Assembly: GCF_001043955.1 (NCBI RefSeq)
Contig: NZ_LABZ01000012.1
Location: 1 to 64,000, forward strand
Reading direction: 5' to 3'
DNA: 64,000 nt
Origin: Methylobacterium tarhaniae
GTDB lineage: Bacteria > Pseudomonadota > Alphaproteobacteria > Rhizobiales > Beijerinckiaceae
The notes beneath the pieces were generated by a model. That model had not been told where the DNA came from. It worked only from the letters and a program-made list of their open reading frames with translations, and did not search any database. This document shows positions 8,773 through 18,326 of the stretch, piece by piece; position 1 is the stretch's first letter, and every line of letters begins with the position of its first letter. The position numbers were made by a program, and so were the translations under genes.

Positions 8773-10188
8773 ATGAAGCTGCCGAACAAGCTCGGACCCA
8801 TCCACTTCATCGGCATCGGCGGCATCGGCATGTCCGGCATCGCCGAGGTGATGCACAATCTCGGCTACACGGTGCAGGGCTCGGACGCGTCCGACAACGC
8901 CAATGTGCGCCGCCTGTCGGAGAAGGGCATCCGCACCTTCGTGGGCCACCGGGCCGAGAACCTGGCCGACGCCGCCCTGGTGGTGGTCTCGACGGCGATC
9001 CGCCGCGACAACCCGGAGCTGGTCTCCGCCCGCGAGCGCCGCCTGCCGGTGGTGCGCCGGGCCGAGATGCTGGCCGAGCTGATGCGCTTCAAGTCCTGCG
9101 TGGCGGTGGCCGGCACCCACGGCAAGACCACCACCACCTCGCTCGTCGCCACCCTGCTCGATGCCGGCGGCCTCGATCCCACGGTCATCAACGGCGGCAT
9201 CATCAACGCCTACGGCACCAATGCCCGCATGGGCGAGGGCGACTGGATGGTGGTGGAGGCCGACGAATCCGACGGCACCTTCCTGAAGCTGCCGGCCGAC
9301 ATCGCCATCGTCACCAACATCGACCCCGAGCATCTCGACCATTTCGGCTCGTTCGACGCGATCAAGGACGCCTTCCGGGCCTTCATCGACAACATCCCGT
9401 TCTACGGCTTCGCGGTGATGTGCATCGACCACCCGACGGTGCAGGACCTCGTCGGGCGCATCGAGGACCGGCGCATCGTCACCTACGGCGAGAACCCGCA
9501 GGCCGACGTGCGCCTGATCGACGTCGACCTGAAGGGCGGCCAGAGCCGGTTCCGGGTGATGATCCGCGACCGCCGTCCCGGCTTCCGCCTGGAGATGGAG
9601 GAGCTGGTCCTGCCGATGCCGGGCAAGCACAACGCGCTCAACGCCACCGCGGCGCTCGCGGTCGCCCACGAGCTCGGCGTGTCGCCGGAGGCGATCCGCA
9701 AGGCCCTGGCGAATTTCGGCGGCGTCAAGCGGCGCTTCACCCGCACCGGCGAGTGGAACGGCGTGCAGATCTTCGACGATTACGGCCACCACCCGGTCGA
9801 GATCCGGGCGGTGCTGAAGGCCGCCCGCGCCTCGACCGACGGTTGCGTGATCGCGGTGGTCCAGCCCCACCGCTACTCCCGCCTCGCCTCGCTGTTCGAC
9901 GATTTCTGCACCTGCTTCAACGATGCCGACACGGTGATCGTCGCCCCCGTCTACGCCGCCGGCGAGGCGCCGATCGAGGGGATCGACCGCGACACCCTGG
10001 TGGCGGGCCTCACCTCCCGCGGCCACCGCAACGCCATCGCGCTGGAGCGCACGGAGGACCTCGCCGGCATCGTCGGCGGGCTCGCCCGCCCCGGCGACTA
10101 CGTGGTGTGCTTAGGGGCCGGCAACATCACGCAATGGGCCTACGCGCTCCCGGGCGAGCTCGCCTCGGCCGGCGAGAAGGCGGCGTGA
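8773..10188 (+). CDS. murC: UDP-N-acetylmuramate--L-alanine ligase MurC
   Basis: Cytosolic ATP-dependent ligase (471 aa) that adds the first amino acid of the peptidoglycan stem. It shows the Mur-ligase domain order: an N-terminal Rossmann-like domain with [16 protein letters not shown] (about residues 11-26), the ATP-binding loop [10 protein letters not shown] at 114-123, the [12 protein letters not shown] region of the central domain, [13 protein letters not shown], and a C-terminal domain with [11 protein letters not shown]. Length is normal. A toxin-antitoxin pair on the opposite strand separates it from murB, an unusual break in this cluster. Essential gene; confident. Confidence 0.97.
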   Translation: MKLPNKLGPIHFIGIGGIGMSGIAEVMHNLGYTVQGSDASDNANVRRLSEKGIRTFVGHRAENLADAALVVVSTAIRRDNPELVSARERRLPVVRRAEMLAELMRFKSCVAVAGTHGKTTTTSLVATLLDAGGLDPTVINGGIINAYGTNARMGEGDWMVVEADESDGTFLKLPADIAIVTNIDPEHLDHFGSFDAIKDAFRAFIDNIPFYGFAVMCIDHPTVQDLVGRIEDRRIVTYGENPQADVRLIDVDLKGGQSRFRVMIRDRRPGFRLEMEELVLPMPGKHNALNATAALAVAHELGVSPEAIRKALANFGGVKRRFTRTGEWNGVQIFDDYGHHPVEIRAVLKAARASTDGCVIAVVQPHRYSRLASLFDDFCTCFNDADTVIVAPVYAAGEAPIEGIDRDTLVAGLTSRGHRNAIALERTEDLAGIVGGLARPGDYVVCLGAGNITQWAYALPGELASAGEKAA

Positions 10189-10198
10189 GCCGCCGCCC

Positions 10199-10582
10199 TC
10201 AGGGCGCGTCCGGGACGAGATCCTCGATCTCGACCCCGAGCACCCGGGCGAGCCGCCGGTAGAGCTGGACGTCGCCGATGCTCTCGCCGCGCTCGACCGC
10301 GCTGAAGCGCTCCTCCGGCACGCCCGCCTGCCGGGCGAGGTCCGCCACGCTCAAGCCCCGCTTGCCGCGCCAGAAGGCGAGGGGGGTCGGCGCGGCACGC
10401 AAGGCGTCGAGGTCGTCCCCGCTCAGAAGCTCTTCCTCGCCGGCCTCCAGGCGCGCGAGGGAGGCGGCGAGGGCGCGGGCATCCGCGGCTTCCTCGGCGA
10501 GGTCGCGCAGCCGCTCGAACTCCGCCTCCGGCAGGATCACGATCGCCTCGCCGGAGGGCGTCCTGGTGCGGACGACGGTCAT
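10199..10582 (-). CDS. Antitoxin-like protein with XRE helix-turn-helix
   Basis: 127 residues. The N-terminal half (RTPSGEAIVILPEAEFERLRDLAEEAADARAL, about residues 7-38 in full) resembles the short antitoxin segment that precedes HTH domains in several type II systems. The C-terminal part (about 70-120) is a Cro/CI-type helix-turn-helix, recognisable from RGLSVADLARQAGV and FSAVERGE. Its start lies 10 nt after the stop of the RelE/ParE-like toxin gene on the same strand, so the pair is transcribed toxin first, as in HigBA-type modules. Such antitoxins usually repress their own operon. The start at 10582 was chosen because the upstream extension overlaps the toxin gene. The pair sits antisense between murC and murB. 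Confidence 0.82.
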   Translation of the reverse strand: MTVVRTRTPSGEAIVILPEAEFERLRDLAEEAADARALAASLARLEAGEEELLSGDDLDALRAAPTPLAFWRGKRGLSVADLARQAGVPEERFSAVERGESIGDVQLYRRLARVLGVEIEDLVPDAP

Positions 10583-10592
10583 GCCCGGTACC

Positions 10593-10847
10593 CTATTCGT
10601 AGATCGAGCCGCGCGGCCCGACATCGTGCACAATGATCCGCTCGTCCTCGCTCGTGAAGAGGGCGCGCCAATCCCCGACCCGCAGCCGGTGGCCCGGCAT
10701 TCCCTTCATCGCCCGGATATTGTTGGCGAGCGAGCCGGGATCCCGGGCGACCTGATCGCGCTTTCCCCGGATCAGCGCTTCGGTGTCGGGCGGCATCCGG
10801 GCGAGAGCGCGTGCCGCCTTGCGGGTATAGACGACGGTCCTGGCCAA
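10593..10847 (-). CDS. RelE/ParE superfamily toxin
   Basis: 84 residues of the RelE/ParE toxin fold: a basic start with [13 protein letters not shown], the central [29 protein letters not shown] (here named by its parts [16 protein letters not shown] and ALFTSED) and a terminal beta strand [14 protein letters not shown]. The R-x-R-x-GDWR pattern and final Y are typical of mRNA-cleaving members, but gyrase-poisoning ParE relatives look similar, so the target is open. It is the first gene of a two-gene minus-strand module with the XRE antitoxin. The promoter must lie in the 74 nt shared with the divergent murB start. Confidence 0.82.
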   Translation of the reverse strand: MARTVVYTRKAARALARMPPDTEALIRGKRDQVARDPGSLANNIRAMKGMPGHRLRVGDWRALFTSEDERIIVHDVGPRGSIYE

Positions 10848-10921
10848 CTGCGCCGGCCTTCCTGTGCCCTTGCGTCAACTCTAGAGCGCTCCGCCCCCGC
10901 GCGTCGAGCCGGAACCGAACC

Positions 10922-11839
10922 ATGACCTCCGCCGCCATCCTCGCCGCCCTGGAGCCCGCCGCCTTGCGCGGTCGCCTCCTGCCCGACCATCCGCTGGCCG
11001 ACCTGACCTGGTTCCGGGTCGGGGGGCCCGCCGACGTGCTGTTCACGCCCGCCGACGAGGACGACCTCGCCGCCGCCCTCTCGGCCCTGCCGGCGGAGGT
11101 CCCCGTGACGGTGATCGGGCTCGGCTCGAACCTGATCGTGCGCGACGGCGGCGTGCCGGGACTGGTGATCCGCCTCGGCGGCAAGGCTTTCGGATCGATC
11201 GCGATCGAGGGAGAGACGATCCGGGCCGGCACGGCCGTGCCCGACATGAAGCTCGCCCGCGCCACGGCGGAAGCCGGGCTCGACGGGCTCGCCTTCTATC
11301 GCGGCATCCCGGGCTCGGTCGGCGGGGCGCTCCGGATGAATGCCGGGGCGCATGGCGGCGAGACCACCGACGTGCTGGTCGAGGCCCGGGCCGTCGACCG
11401 CTCCGGTGCCCTGCACGTCCTGTCCCATGCCGAGATGGGCTTTGCCTACCGCCACTGCTCCGCGCCCGCCGACCTGATCTTCACCCAGGCGACCTATCGC
11501 GCCCGGCCCGGCGACCGGGCCTCGATCGAGGCCGAGATGGACCGGGTCACCGCGGCGCGGGAGGCGGCGCAGCCGATCCGCGAACGCACCGGCGGCTCGA
11601 CCTTCAAGAACCCCGAAGGGGGCAAGGCCTGGCAACTGGTCGATGCGGCCGGATGCCGCGGCCTGACCCGCGGCGGCGCCCAGGTCTCGGAGATGCATTG
11701 CAACTTCCTGATCAACCGCGGCGGCGCCACCGCGGCCGATATCGAGGGCCTGGGCGAGGAGGTGCGGGCGCGGGTGCGCGAGACCTCCGGCATCGACCTG
11801 CACTGGGAGATCAAGCGCATCGGCGTGCCGGTGCGCTGA
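10922..11839 (+). CDS. murB: UDP-N-acetylenolpyruvoylglucosamine reductase MurB
   Basis: FAD-dependent cytosolic enzyme (305 aa) that reduces UDP-GlcNAc-enolpyruvate to UDP-MurNAc with NADPH. FAD-domain signatures include [26 protein letters not shown] and [20 protein letters not shown]. The proton-donating serine lies in [12 protein letters not shown] and the C-terminal catalytic glutamate region in [10 protein letters not shown]. The ATG at 10922 was chosen because the family starts near the residues that follow it, and the upstream frame runs antisense through the toxin gene. It is separated from murC by the toxin-antitoxin pair and from ftsQ by about 500 nt lacking ddl. Confidence 0.96.
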   Translation: MTSAAILAALEPAALRGRLLPDHPLADLTWFRVGGPADVLFTPADEDDLAAALSALPAEVPVTVIGLGSNLIVRDGGVPGLVIRLGGKAFGSIAIEGETIRAGTAVPDMKLARATAEAGLDGLAFYRGIPGSVGGALRMNAGAHGGETTDVLVEARAVDRSGALHVLSHAEMGFAYRHCSAPADLIFTQATYRARPGDRASIEAEMDRVTAAREAAQPIRERTGGSTFKNPEGGKAWQLVDAAGCRGLTRGGAQVSEMHCNFLINRGGATAADIEGLGEEVRARVRETSGIDLHWEIKRIGVPVR

Positions 11840-12343
11840 TTCGCGAATCACCCGGGCGAGCGCCGCGGCGAGGCCCGGGCGGTAACCATAGGCGCCGTCG
11901 CAGGCTCCCGCCGCCGAGGGCGTCCCGCGACCCGCCCAGACCGCTCCCGCCCGGGATGCGCCTCCGCGGACCAGCGTGTAAGTTCCTGAAGAAGCGGCAC
12001 TTCCCGGTTCCGGTCCGACCGGCCGGCGAGCCCGGACCCGACCCGTCGCCAGGGCGTGGCGCCCCGGCGACGGGGCCCGCCGAGGGTAAGCGATCCCTGT
12101 GCGCGAGCCGAAAACTTTACCGGATATTTACCAGCGAGTTCGAGAGTCGGCGTTAACGGCGCATCAAGCACTTGGATGCCGGGCGTGGGCCGTGCCGACC
12201 TCTCGCGACGACGACATACCGGCCCCGAGCGCCGGTATGCCCGTGACGCGGCGGGCCGGTGCGCGAAGCCCCCGGACAACCGAGGCAGCCCTGCGCCGGA
12301 GTTCGCAGCCCGTGTCGGGTATCGTTTTCGGTGAATTCGCCCC
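11840..12343. other. murB-ftsQ spacer without ddl
   Basis: 504 nt with no credible gene. In many Rhizobiales ddl (D-Ala-D-Ala ligase) occupies this position; I find no ATP-grasp motif in any frame, so the gene or its remnant is not here. The stretch 12110-12160 is relatively AT-rich (aaaactttaccggatatttaccagcg) and is the likeliest place for a promoter for ftsQAZ. Short open frames are Arg-rich and look like shadows. Confidence 0.55.
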
Positions 12344-13378
12344 ATGGATGGTGGTGGACGCTTCCCTGAGCCGCTGACCGCCTCCGGCTATGCCGGTGCG
12401 GAGGCCGGCATGCCCGCTCCCCCTCCCGGGGCGGCGCCGGCCTGGAGCGCTCCCTCGCGCGACTCGCGTATCGGCGATTCGCGGCTCGGTGAGTCGCGTC
12501 CCGGCGAGTCCCGCCTCGCCCGCGTCCTGCCGCGGTTCCTCCGCCCGCGCCGCGCCTCGGTGGCGGTGCCGATCGAGCGGCGGATGCCGCGCCATCTCGG
12601 GATGGGCCTGGCCTTCGGATTCTTCGGCCTCGTCGCCGTGGCCGGCTTCGTGTCCGGCGGCGGCTACGCCGAGATCTCGGCCCGCTACGGCACCCCCGCC
12701 GACATGGCCGCCCGGGCCCTGGGCTTCGGCCTCGACAAGGTCACGATCACCGGGCTCGTGCAGCTGCGCTCGGCCGAGATCCTGAAGGCCGCCGGGATCG
12801 ACCAGCGCAACTCGCTGCCCTTCCTCAGCGTGGTCGACGTGCGCGACCGCCTGTCCACCGTGCCGCTGATCGGCGCGGTCTCGGTCCGCAAGATCTATCC
12901 GCGCGAGCTTCTGATCACCCTGACCGAGCGCGAGCCCAGCGCCCTGTGGCAGCGCAACGGCGAGATCGCCGTGATCGCCGCCGACGGCACGGTGATCGAC
13001 CAGATGCGCGACGGCCGCTTCGCGAACCTCCCGCTCGTGGTGGGCGACGAGGCGAACCTGCGCACCAAGGAATACCTCGCGCTGATCGAGGCGGCGGGCC
13101 CGCTCAAGGACCGGATCCGGGCCGGCACCCTGGTGTCGGGCCGGCGCTGGACCCTCAAGCTCGACGGCATCGACGTGCGCCTGCCCGAGACCGGCGCCCG
13201 CGAGGCGGTGGCCCGCCTCGTCAAGCTCGAGGCCGAGTCGCGCCTCCTGGAGAAGGACATCATCGCGGTCGACCTGCGGCTGCCCGACCGGGTGGTGGTG
13301 CGGCTGACCGAGGAGGGCGCGGCGGCGCGCCTGGAGGCCCAGAAGAAGTCCAAGAAGCCGAAGGGAACCGAGACATGA
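12344..13378 (+). CDS. ftsQ: Cell division protein FtsQ
   Basis: Bitopic divisome protein (344 aa) linking cytoplasmic and periplasmic division factors. It has a long cytoplasmic N-terminus, one membrane helix (MGLAFGFFGLVAVAGFVSGG, about residues 86-105), a POTRA domain (VTITGLVQLRSAEILKAAG) and a beta domain (EREPSALWQRNGEIAVI...VIDQM). The cytoplasmic part contains four in-frame 15-nt repeats coding DSRIG, DSRLG, ESRPG and ESRLA at residues 40-59, an unusual feature. The ATG at 12344 gives the whole tail; an internal start would remove the repeats but none is clearly better. ftsA follows after 85 nt. Confidence 0.93.
   Translation: MDGGGRFPEPLTASGYAGAEAGMPAPPPGAAPAWSAPSRDSRIGDSRLGESRPGESRLARVLPRFLRPRRASVAVPIERRMPRHLGMGLAFGFFGLVAVAGFVSGGGYAEISARYGTPADMAARALGFGLDKVTITGLVQLRSAEILKAAGIDQRNSLPFLSVVDVRDRLSTVPLIGAVSVRKIYPRELLITLTEREPSALWQRNGEIAVIAADGTVIDQMRDGRFANLPLVVGDEANLRTKEYLALIEAAGPLKDRIRAGTLVSGRRWTLKLDGIDVRLPETGAREAVARLVKLEAESRLLEKDIIAVDLRLPDRVVVRLTEEGAAARLEAQKKSKKPKGTET
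12461..12520 (+). repeat. 15-bp tandem repeat inside ftsQ
   Basis: Four imperfect 15-nt units at 12461, 12476, 12491 and 12506, in frame and coding the pattern [DE]SR-x-[GA]. They lie in the cytoplasmic tail of FtsQ. Confidence 0.85.
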
Positions 13379-13463
13379 CCCGCGCGCGAGACGTGACGCC
13401 CGCCGGTCGGCTTGAGCTCGGCAGCCCCCAGATCCCCGTTTCCTTCCTGGTGAGCATCGCGTC

Positions 13464-14789
13464 ATGAGTCTCCTCCAGCACGGTCTCACGCCGCGCTTAA
13501 AGCCGCTCTCGGCGCGCCGCAGCGCGACCCTGTCGGTGCTCGACATCGGCACCAGCAAGGTCGTCTGCCTCGTCGCCGAGCTGCAGCCGGTCGAGACGCT
13601 GGCCACCTTGCGCGGCCGCACCCACCTCGCCCGCATCATCGGCATCGGCCACCAGCGCTCGCTCGGCCTCAAGGGCGGCGCCGTGGTCGACCTCGAGGCG
13701 GCCGAGACCGCGATCCGCCAGGCGGTCCACGCCGCCGAGCGCATGGCCCGGGTCGAGGTGCAGTCGGTCATCGTCAGCCTGTCGGGCGGGCGTCTCGGCT
13801 CGCAGCATTTCGACGCCAAGGTCCCGGTGCGCACCGGCGCCGTCACCGGCTCGGACGTGCAGCGGGTGCTGGAGGCGGCGAGCACCCACAGCATCAGCCC
13901 GGGGCGCGCGGTGCTGCACGCCCTGCCGACCGGCTATTCCCTCGACCAGCAGAGCGCGGTGGTCGATCCGTCGGGCATGCTCGGCGAGCGCCTCGGCGTC
14001 GACCTGCACGTCGTGACGGCCGAGATCGCCGCCGCCCGCAACCTGATGCTGGCGGTGGAGAACACCCACCTGCGGGTCGAGGCGGTGATCGCCACGCCCT
14101 ACGCCTCGGGCCTCTCGGCGCTGGTCGACGACGAGGCCGAGATGGGCGTCGCGGTGGTCGATATGGGCGGCGGCACGACGAGCGTCGGCGTGTTCTCCGG
14201 CGGCCACCTCGTCCATTGCGACGCGCTGGCGGTCGGCGGCCACCACGTCACCATGGACATCGCCCGCGGCCTCTCGACCCGGGTGGCGGCGGCCGAGCGG
14301 CTCAAGACCCTGTACGGCGCCGCCATGGCGACGGCGTCCGACGAGCGCGACATGATCGCGGTCCACGGCGTCGACGAGGACGAGCGCGACCTGCCGCACC
14401 ACATCCCGAAGTCGCACCTCGTGCGGATCATCCGCCCGCGGGTCGAGGAGGTGCTGGAACTGGTGCGCGACCGCCTGCGCAATGCGGGCTTCGCCGCCCA
14501 GGCCGGGCGCCGGGTGGTGCTCACCGGCGGCGCGAGCCAGCTCGTCGGGCTGCCGGAGGTCGCCCGCCGCATCCTGCAGGGGCAGGTCCGGATCGGCCGG
14601 CCGCTCGGCATCAAGGGGCTGCCCGAGGCCGCCAAGGGCCCGGCCTTCTCGGCCGCCGTCGGTCTCCTGGTCTACCCCCAGGTCTCCCACGTCGAGCATT
14701 TCGAGCCGCGCGGCCAGTCGGGCAGCGCGGGCCTCGCCCCCGACACCTACCTCTCCAAGGTCGGACGCTGGATCCGGGAGAGCTTCTAA
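13464..14789 (+). CDS. ftsA: Cell division protein FtsA
   Basis: Actin-like ATPase (441 aa) that tethers FtsZ filaments to the membrane. The phosphate-1 loop is LSVLDIGTSKVVCLVAE (about residues 24-40), phosphate-2 is VAVVDMGGGTTSVGVFSGG, and the adenosine loop is VVLTGGASQLVGL. The C-terminal amphipathic membrane-targeting helix is visible as GRWIRESF. It follows ftsQ by 85 nt and precedes ftsZ by 114 nt, as expected. The internal 1C domain follows the first phosphate loop. Confident. Confidence 0.97.
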   Translation: MSLLQHGLTPRLKPLSARRSATLSVLDIGTSKVVCLVAELQPVETLATLRGRTHLARIIGIGHQRSLGLKGGAVVDLEAAETAIRQAVHAAERMARVEVQSVIVSLSGGRLGSQHFDAKVPVRTGAVTGSDVQRVLEAASTHSISPGRAVLHALPTGYSLDQQSAVVDPSGMLGERLGVDLHVVTAEIAAARNLMLAVENTHLRVEAVIATPYASGLSALVDDEAEMGVAVVDMGGGTTSVGVFSGGHLVHCDALAVGGHHVTMDIARGLSTRVAAAERLKTLYGAAMATASDERDMIAVHGVDEDERDLPHHIPKSHLVRIIRPRVEEVLELVRDRLRNAGFAAQAGRRVVLTGGASQLVGLPEVARRILQGQVRIGRPLGIKGLPEAAKGPAFSAAVGLLVYPQVSHVEHFEPRGQSGSAGLAPDTYLSKVGRWIRESF

Positions 14790-14903
14790 CGAGATCGCCT
14801 CCCGGCGCGGGCCCCGGAAACGGGCCGCGCCGGACGGGCGGGACGGCAAACGGTGCCACAAGGCGCCACCAGAAACGTAACGATCATCAGAGGCTCGCGC
14901 ATC

Positions 14904-16739
14904 ATGGCCATCTCCCTGCAAGCTCCGGACATCCGCGAACTGAAGCCCCGCATCACCGTGTTCGGCGTCGGCGGCGCCGGCGGCAACGCCGTCAACAACA
15001 TGATCGAGTCGGGCCTCCTCGGCTGCGAGTTCGTGGTCGCCAACACCGATGCCCAGGCGCTGACCTCCTCGAAGGCCGAGCGCGTGATCCAGATGGGCAT
15101 CGGGGTGACGCAGGGCCTCGGCGCCGGCTCGCAGCCCGATGTCGGCCGCGCCGCCGCCGAGGAGGTGATCGACGAGATCCGCGATCAGCTCTCGGGCGCC
15201 CACATGTGCTTCATCACCGCCGGCATGGGCGGCGGCACCGGCACCGGCGCGGCCCCGGTCATCGCCCGCACCGCCCGCGACATGGGCATCCTCACGGTCG
15301 GCGTGGTCACCAAGCCGTTCCAGTTCGAGGGCGTGCGCCGCATGCGCACCGCCGAGGCCGGCATCAACGAGCTGCAGCAGGCCGTCGACACCCTGATCGT
15401 GATCCCGAACCAGAACCTGTTCCGGGTCGCCAACGAGAAGACCACCTTCGCGGACGCCTTCGCGATGGCCGACCAGGTGCTCTATTCGGGCGTCGCCTGC
15501 ATCACCGACCTGATGGTGAAGGAGGGTCTCATCAACCTCGACTTCGCCGACGTGCGGGCGATCATGCGCGGCATGGGCAAGGCGATGATGGGCACCGGCG
15601 AGGCGTCGGGCGAGAAGCGCGCCAACCGCGCCGCGGAAGCCGCGATCGCCAACCCGCTCCTCGACGACGTGTCGATGAAGGGCGCCCGCGGCCTGCTGAT
15701 CTCGATCACCGGCGGCAACGACCTCACCCTCTACGAGCTCGACGAGGCCGCCACCCGCATCCGCGAGGAGGTCGATTCCGACGCCAACATCATCCTGGGC
15801 GCCACCTTCGACGAGAGCCTCGACGGCATCATCCGGGTCTCGGTGGTCGCCACCGGCATCGAGCCGGCCCTGATCAACGCCAACGCGATCGGCTCGCCGG
15901 AGATCGCCCAGACCGAGCAGCGCATCGCCGAGGTCGCCGAGCGCCTGCGCGCCGAGGCCCGGGCCCGGGCCGCCGCCCCGTCGGCGCCCCTCAGCCCCTC
16001 CTTTCGTCCCGCCGAGGCCCCGGTAGCGCGGGCCCCGGCGCCGGAGCCGGTGGCGCATGCTCCGATGCATGCCCCGATCCCCGCCGCCGAGCCGGCCCGG
16101 ATGGACCTGTCCGCCGCCCACCAGGCCGCCAGCCTGATGCGCGACGAGGTGCAGATCACCCCGGCCCAGCCGCGCCAGGCCCCGGTCTACGAGCCGGCCC
16201 CGGCGCCGCAGCCTGAGCCCCAGATGCCGATGGCCTCCGGCCCGTTCATCCCGCCCTCCCCGGCGGTGGTGCGCGCGCCGCGCATGCCCCGGGTCCAGGA
16301 CCTGCCGATGCCGGCCCAGAACCAGATCCGGGCCAGCCGCGGCGAGGAGCCGGTGCAGCAGGTGACCCCGGACGCCAAGCGCACCTCGCTGCTGCGTCGC
16401 CTCGCCACCGTCGGCTTCGGCGGCCGGCGGGAGGAGGAGGCCGGCCACCCGGCGCAGGCCGCGCAGGCTCCGGCCCACGCCCCGCAGCCGGCACCGCGGC
16501 CGATGCCGCAGGCCCCGGTGCACCAGGCTCCGGTGCAGCACCACGCCGCCCCGGCGGCGCCGCGCCAGCCCGCCCCCCAGGCCTACGCGCCGCAGGGCGG
16601 CTACCCGGCGCAGCCCCAGGGCTACCGCCCGGCGCAGGGCAACCTCGACCCGCAGGGCCGCACGGTGCCGGCCGGCGCCCGCATGATGGATGACGACCAG
16701 CTCGAGATCCCGGCCTTCCTGCGCCGCCAGGCGAACTGA
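14904..16739 (+). CDS. ftsZ: Cell division protein FtsZ
   Basis: Tubulin-like GTPase (611 aa) that forms the Z ring. It starts [17 protein letters not shown], with the N-terminal nucleotide loop [15 protein letters not shown] and the GTP signature GGGTGTG at residues 109-115; the T7 loop is in [12 protein letters not shown]. The GTPase and C-terminal subdomains end near residue 320. They are followed by an unusually long linker of roughly 270 residues rich in P, A and Q, typical of Rhizobiales FtsZ, and then the conserved C-terminal peptide [15 protein letters not shown] that binds FtsA. The ATG at 14904 was preferred over 14853 because homologues begin there and agaggctcgc precedes it. A hairpin terminator follows. 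Confidence 0.97.
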   Translation: MAISLQAPDIRELKPRITVFGVGGAGGNAVNNMIESGLLGCEFVVANTDAQALTSSKAERVIQMGIGVTQGLGAGSQPDVGRAAAEEVIDEIRDQLSGAHMCFITAGMGGGTGTGAAPVIARTARDMGILTVGVVTKPFQFEGVRRMRTAEAGINELQQAVDTLIVIPNQNLFRVANEKTTFADAFAMADQVLYSGVACITDLMVKEGLINLDFADVRAIMRGMGKAMMGTGEASGEKRANRAAEAAIANPLLDDVSMKGARGLLISITGGNDLTLYELDEAATRIREEVDSDANIILGATFDESLDGIIRVSVVATGIEPALINANAIGSPEIAQTEQRIAEVAERLRAEARARAAAPSAPLSPSFRPAEAPVARAPAPEPVAHAPMHAPIPAAEPARMDLSAAHQAASLMRDEVQITPAQPRQAPVYEPAPAPQPEPQMPMASGPFIPPSPAVVRAPRMPRVQDLPMPAQNQIRASRGEEPVQQVTPDAKRTSLLRRLATVGFGGRREEEAGHPAQAAQAPAHAPQPAPRPMPQAPVHQAPVQHHAAPAAPRQPAPQAYAPQGGYPAQPQGYRPAQGNLDPQGRTVPAGARMMDDDQLEIPAFLRRQAN

Positions 16740-16746
16740 GCCGGAT

Positions 16747-16793
16747 CCGCCCGCCGCCGGTCTCCGCTTTTCGGTGGAGGCCGGGGCGGGCGG
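16747..16793 (+). terminator. Hairpin after ftsZ
   Basis: The arms 16747-16765 and 16776-16793 pair with one bulge and one G-U, around a short loop containing tttt. It lies 8 nt after the ftsZ stop. There is no downstream T-tract, so it may work with Rho or only as an mRNA-end stabiliser. The rest of the gap to lpxC (16794-17126) shows no gene; the lpxC promoter must be there. Confidence 0.6.
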
Positions 16794-17126
16794 ACGGGCG
16801 CCACGATCCCGCCACGGAGGGCGTCGGTGCCGCCCAAAAGACACACCCCGAGGCCACCCGGCCCCGGGGTTTACGTGTCGTTCAAGTCTCTGATGCATAA
16901 CGGCTTTCCGCGACCGGGGCCGGGCCGCCAGGCTGTTACAGAGCGTAAGAATCCGTGATTTGGCCGTGCTTGAGAGCGCGACTATAGGTGTCCTACGCAC
17001 AAGGGCGAAGGCCGCGCGAGACCGCCGGCACTGACACCCACAGGGGCTTCAAGCAACGGACGGATCGCCTCGAACGTGGGCCTGGGAACAGGACACGATG
17101 GTGAGTCGCGGCCGAGGGCTGAGGTA

Positions 17127-18074
17127 ATGAGAACAAGTCAGCAGACGACCCTACGCTCGGCGGCGGGCCTTTCAGGCATCGGCGTCCACTCCGGTAACCC
17201 CGTCTCGATCACTCTCCATCCCGCGGAGGCGAATCACGGCATCGCCTTCCTGCGTACCGGCCTCCCCGGCGGTCGCGACCGCCTGATCCAGGCCCACCAT
17301 GCCCAGGTCAGCGCCACCGAGCTCTGCACCGTCATCGGCAGCCGCGAGACCGGCGCCGTCGCCACCATCGAGCACCTGATGTCCGCCCTCTACGGGCTCG
17401 GCATCGACAACTGCCTCGTCGAGATCGACGGGCCCGAGATGCCGATCCTCGACGGCAGCGCCGGCCCCTTCGTGACGGCGATCGAGGCGGTGGGCACCCT
17501 CTCCTGCGGCACGCCCCGCCGCTTCATCAAGGTGCTCAAGACCGTCCGGACCGAGAAGGGCCGCGCCTATTCCGAGCTGCGCCCGTTCGAGCGCGGCTTC
17601 CACCTCGACGTCGAGATCGATTTCGAGAGCCCGGTGATCGGCCGCAGCCGCAAGGCGCTGACCCTCACCCCCGCCGCCTATCGCCGTGAGATCGCCCGCG
17701 CCCGGACCTTCGGGATGATGCGCGACGTCGAGCGCTACTGGAAGGCGGGCTTCGCCCTCGGCGCCTCCCTCGAGAACACCGTCGCGGTCGGCGATGGCGG
17801 GGTCGTCAACCCCGAGGGCCTGCGCTACCCGGACGAGTTCGTCCGCCACAAGCTTCTCGACGCGGTCGGCGACCTGGCGCTGGCCGGCCTGCCGATCCTC
17901 GGCGCCTACCAGTCCTTCTGCGGCGGCCACGGCCTCAACGTCGCGGTCCTCACCGCCCTCTTCGCCGACCGGTCCAACTACGCCATCGTCGAGGGTGCGG
18001 CCTCCCGGCGCGAGCCGGTCTTCGCCGAGTTCGGCGTCGGCCTCGGCGCCGCGGTCTACGCGCCCGAGCTCTGA
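17127..18074 (+). CDS. lpxC: UDP-3-O-acyl-N-acetylglucosamine deacetylase LpxC
   Basis: Zinc amidase (315 aa) for the committed step of lipid A synthesis. Residues expected for the active site are present: the E82-H83 pair in TIEHLMSALYG, H241 and D245 in VRHKLLDAVGDLALAG (zinc ligands with H83), and H268 in FCGGHGLN. The N-terminal TLRSAAGLSGIGVHSG is the family start. I use the ATG at 17127, preceded by gagg at close spacing, instead of the upstream frame start. It follows ftsZ as in other Rhizobiales and precedes bamD. Confidence 0.96.
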   Translation: MRTSQQTTLRSAAGLSGIGVHSGNPVSITLHPAEANHGIAFLRTGLPGGRDRLIQAHHAQVSATELCTVIGSRETGAVATIEHLMSALYGLGIDNCLVEIDGPEMPILDGSAGPFVTAIEAVGTLSCGTPRRFIKVLKTVRTEKGRAYSELRPFERGFHLDVEIDFESPVIGRSRKALTLTPAAYRREIARARTFGMMRDVERYWKAGFALGASLENTVAVGDGGVVNPEGLRYPDEFVRHKLLDAVGDLALAGLPILGAYQSFCGGHGLNVAVLTALFADRSNYAIVEGAASRREPVFAEFGVGLGAAVYAPEL

Positions 18075-18326
18075 GGCGCCGGGTCCTGCGTTGCGGCAGG
18101 GCCACATCCGGATGATTTCGTCGCCGGGTTGCGGCGACGGAGGGAACCTACACCGTTCCGCGCCGTCATGGCGCCCCATTCGCCCCACAGGGTTAAGAGG
18201 TTCCTGACCGATGGCCGCCCGCTCCCGGCGCGGTGGCCGTCACGGGCTTGGCGCGCGGCGCCGGCCTGGGCTAAGGGGCTCGTGGATCAGCGGCACGACA
18301 GGCCGCCTGCTTGGGGAAGAACCCGA

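Noticed and set aside
13497-17000. A 1167-codon open frame antisense to ftsA-ftsZ
   Set aside because: Shadow of two essential genes with no recognisable features; no ribosome site or conserved motif.
18133-18159. GGAAC near a CGTT before bamD
   Set aside because: The spacing is 6 nt, not 16-17.
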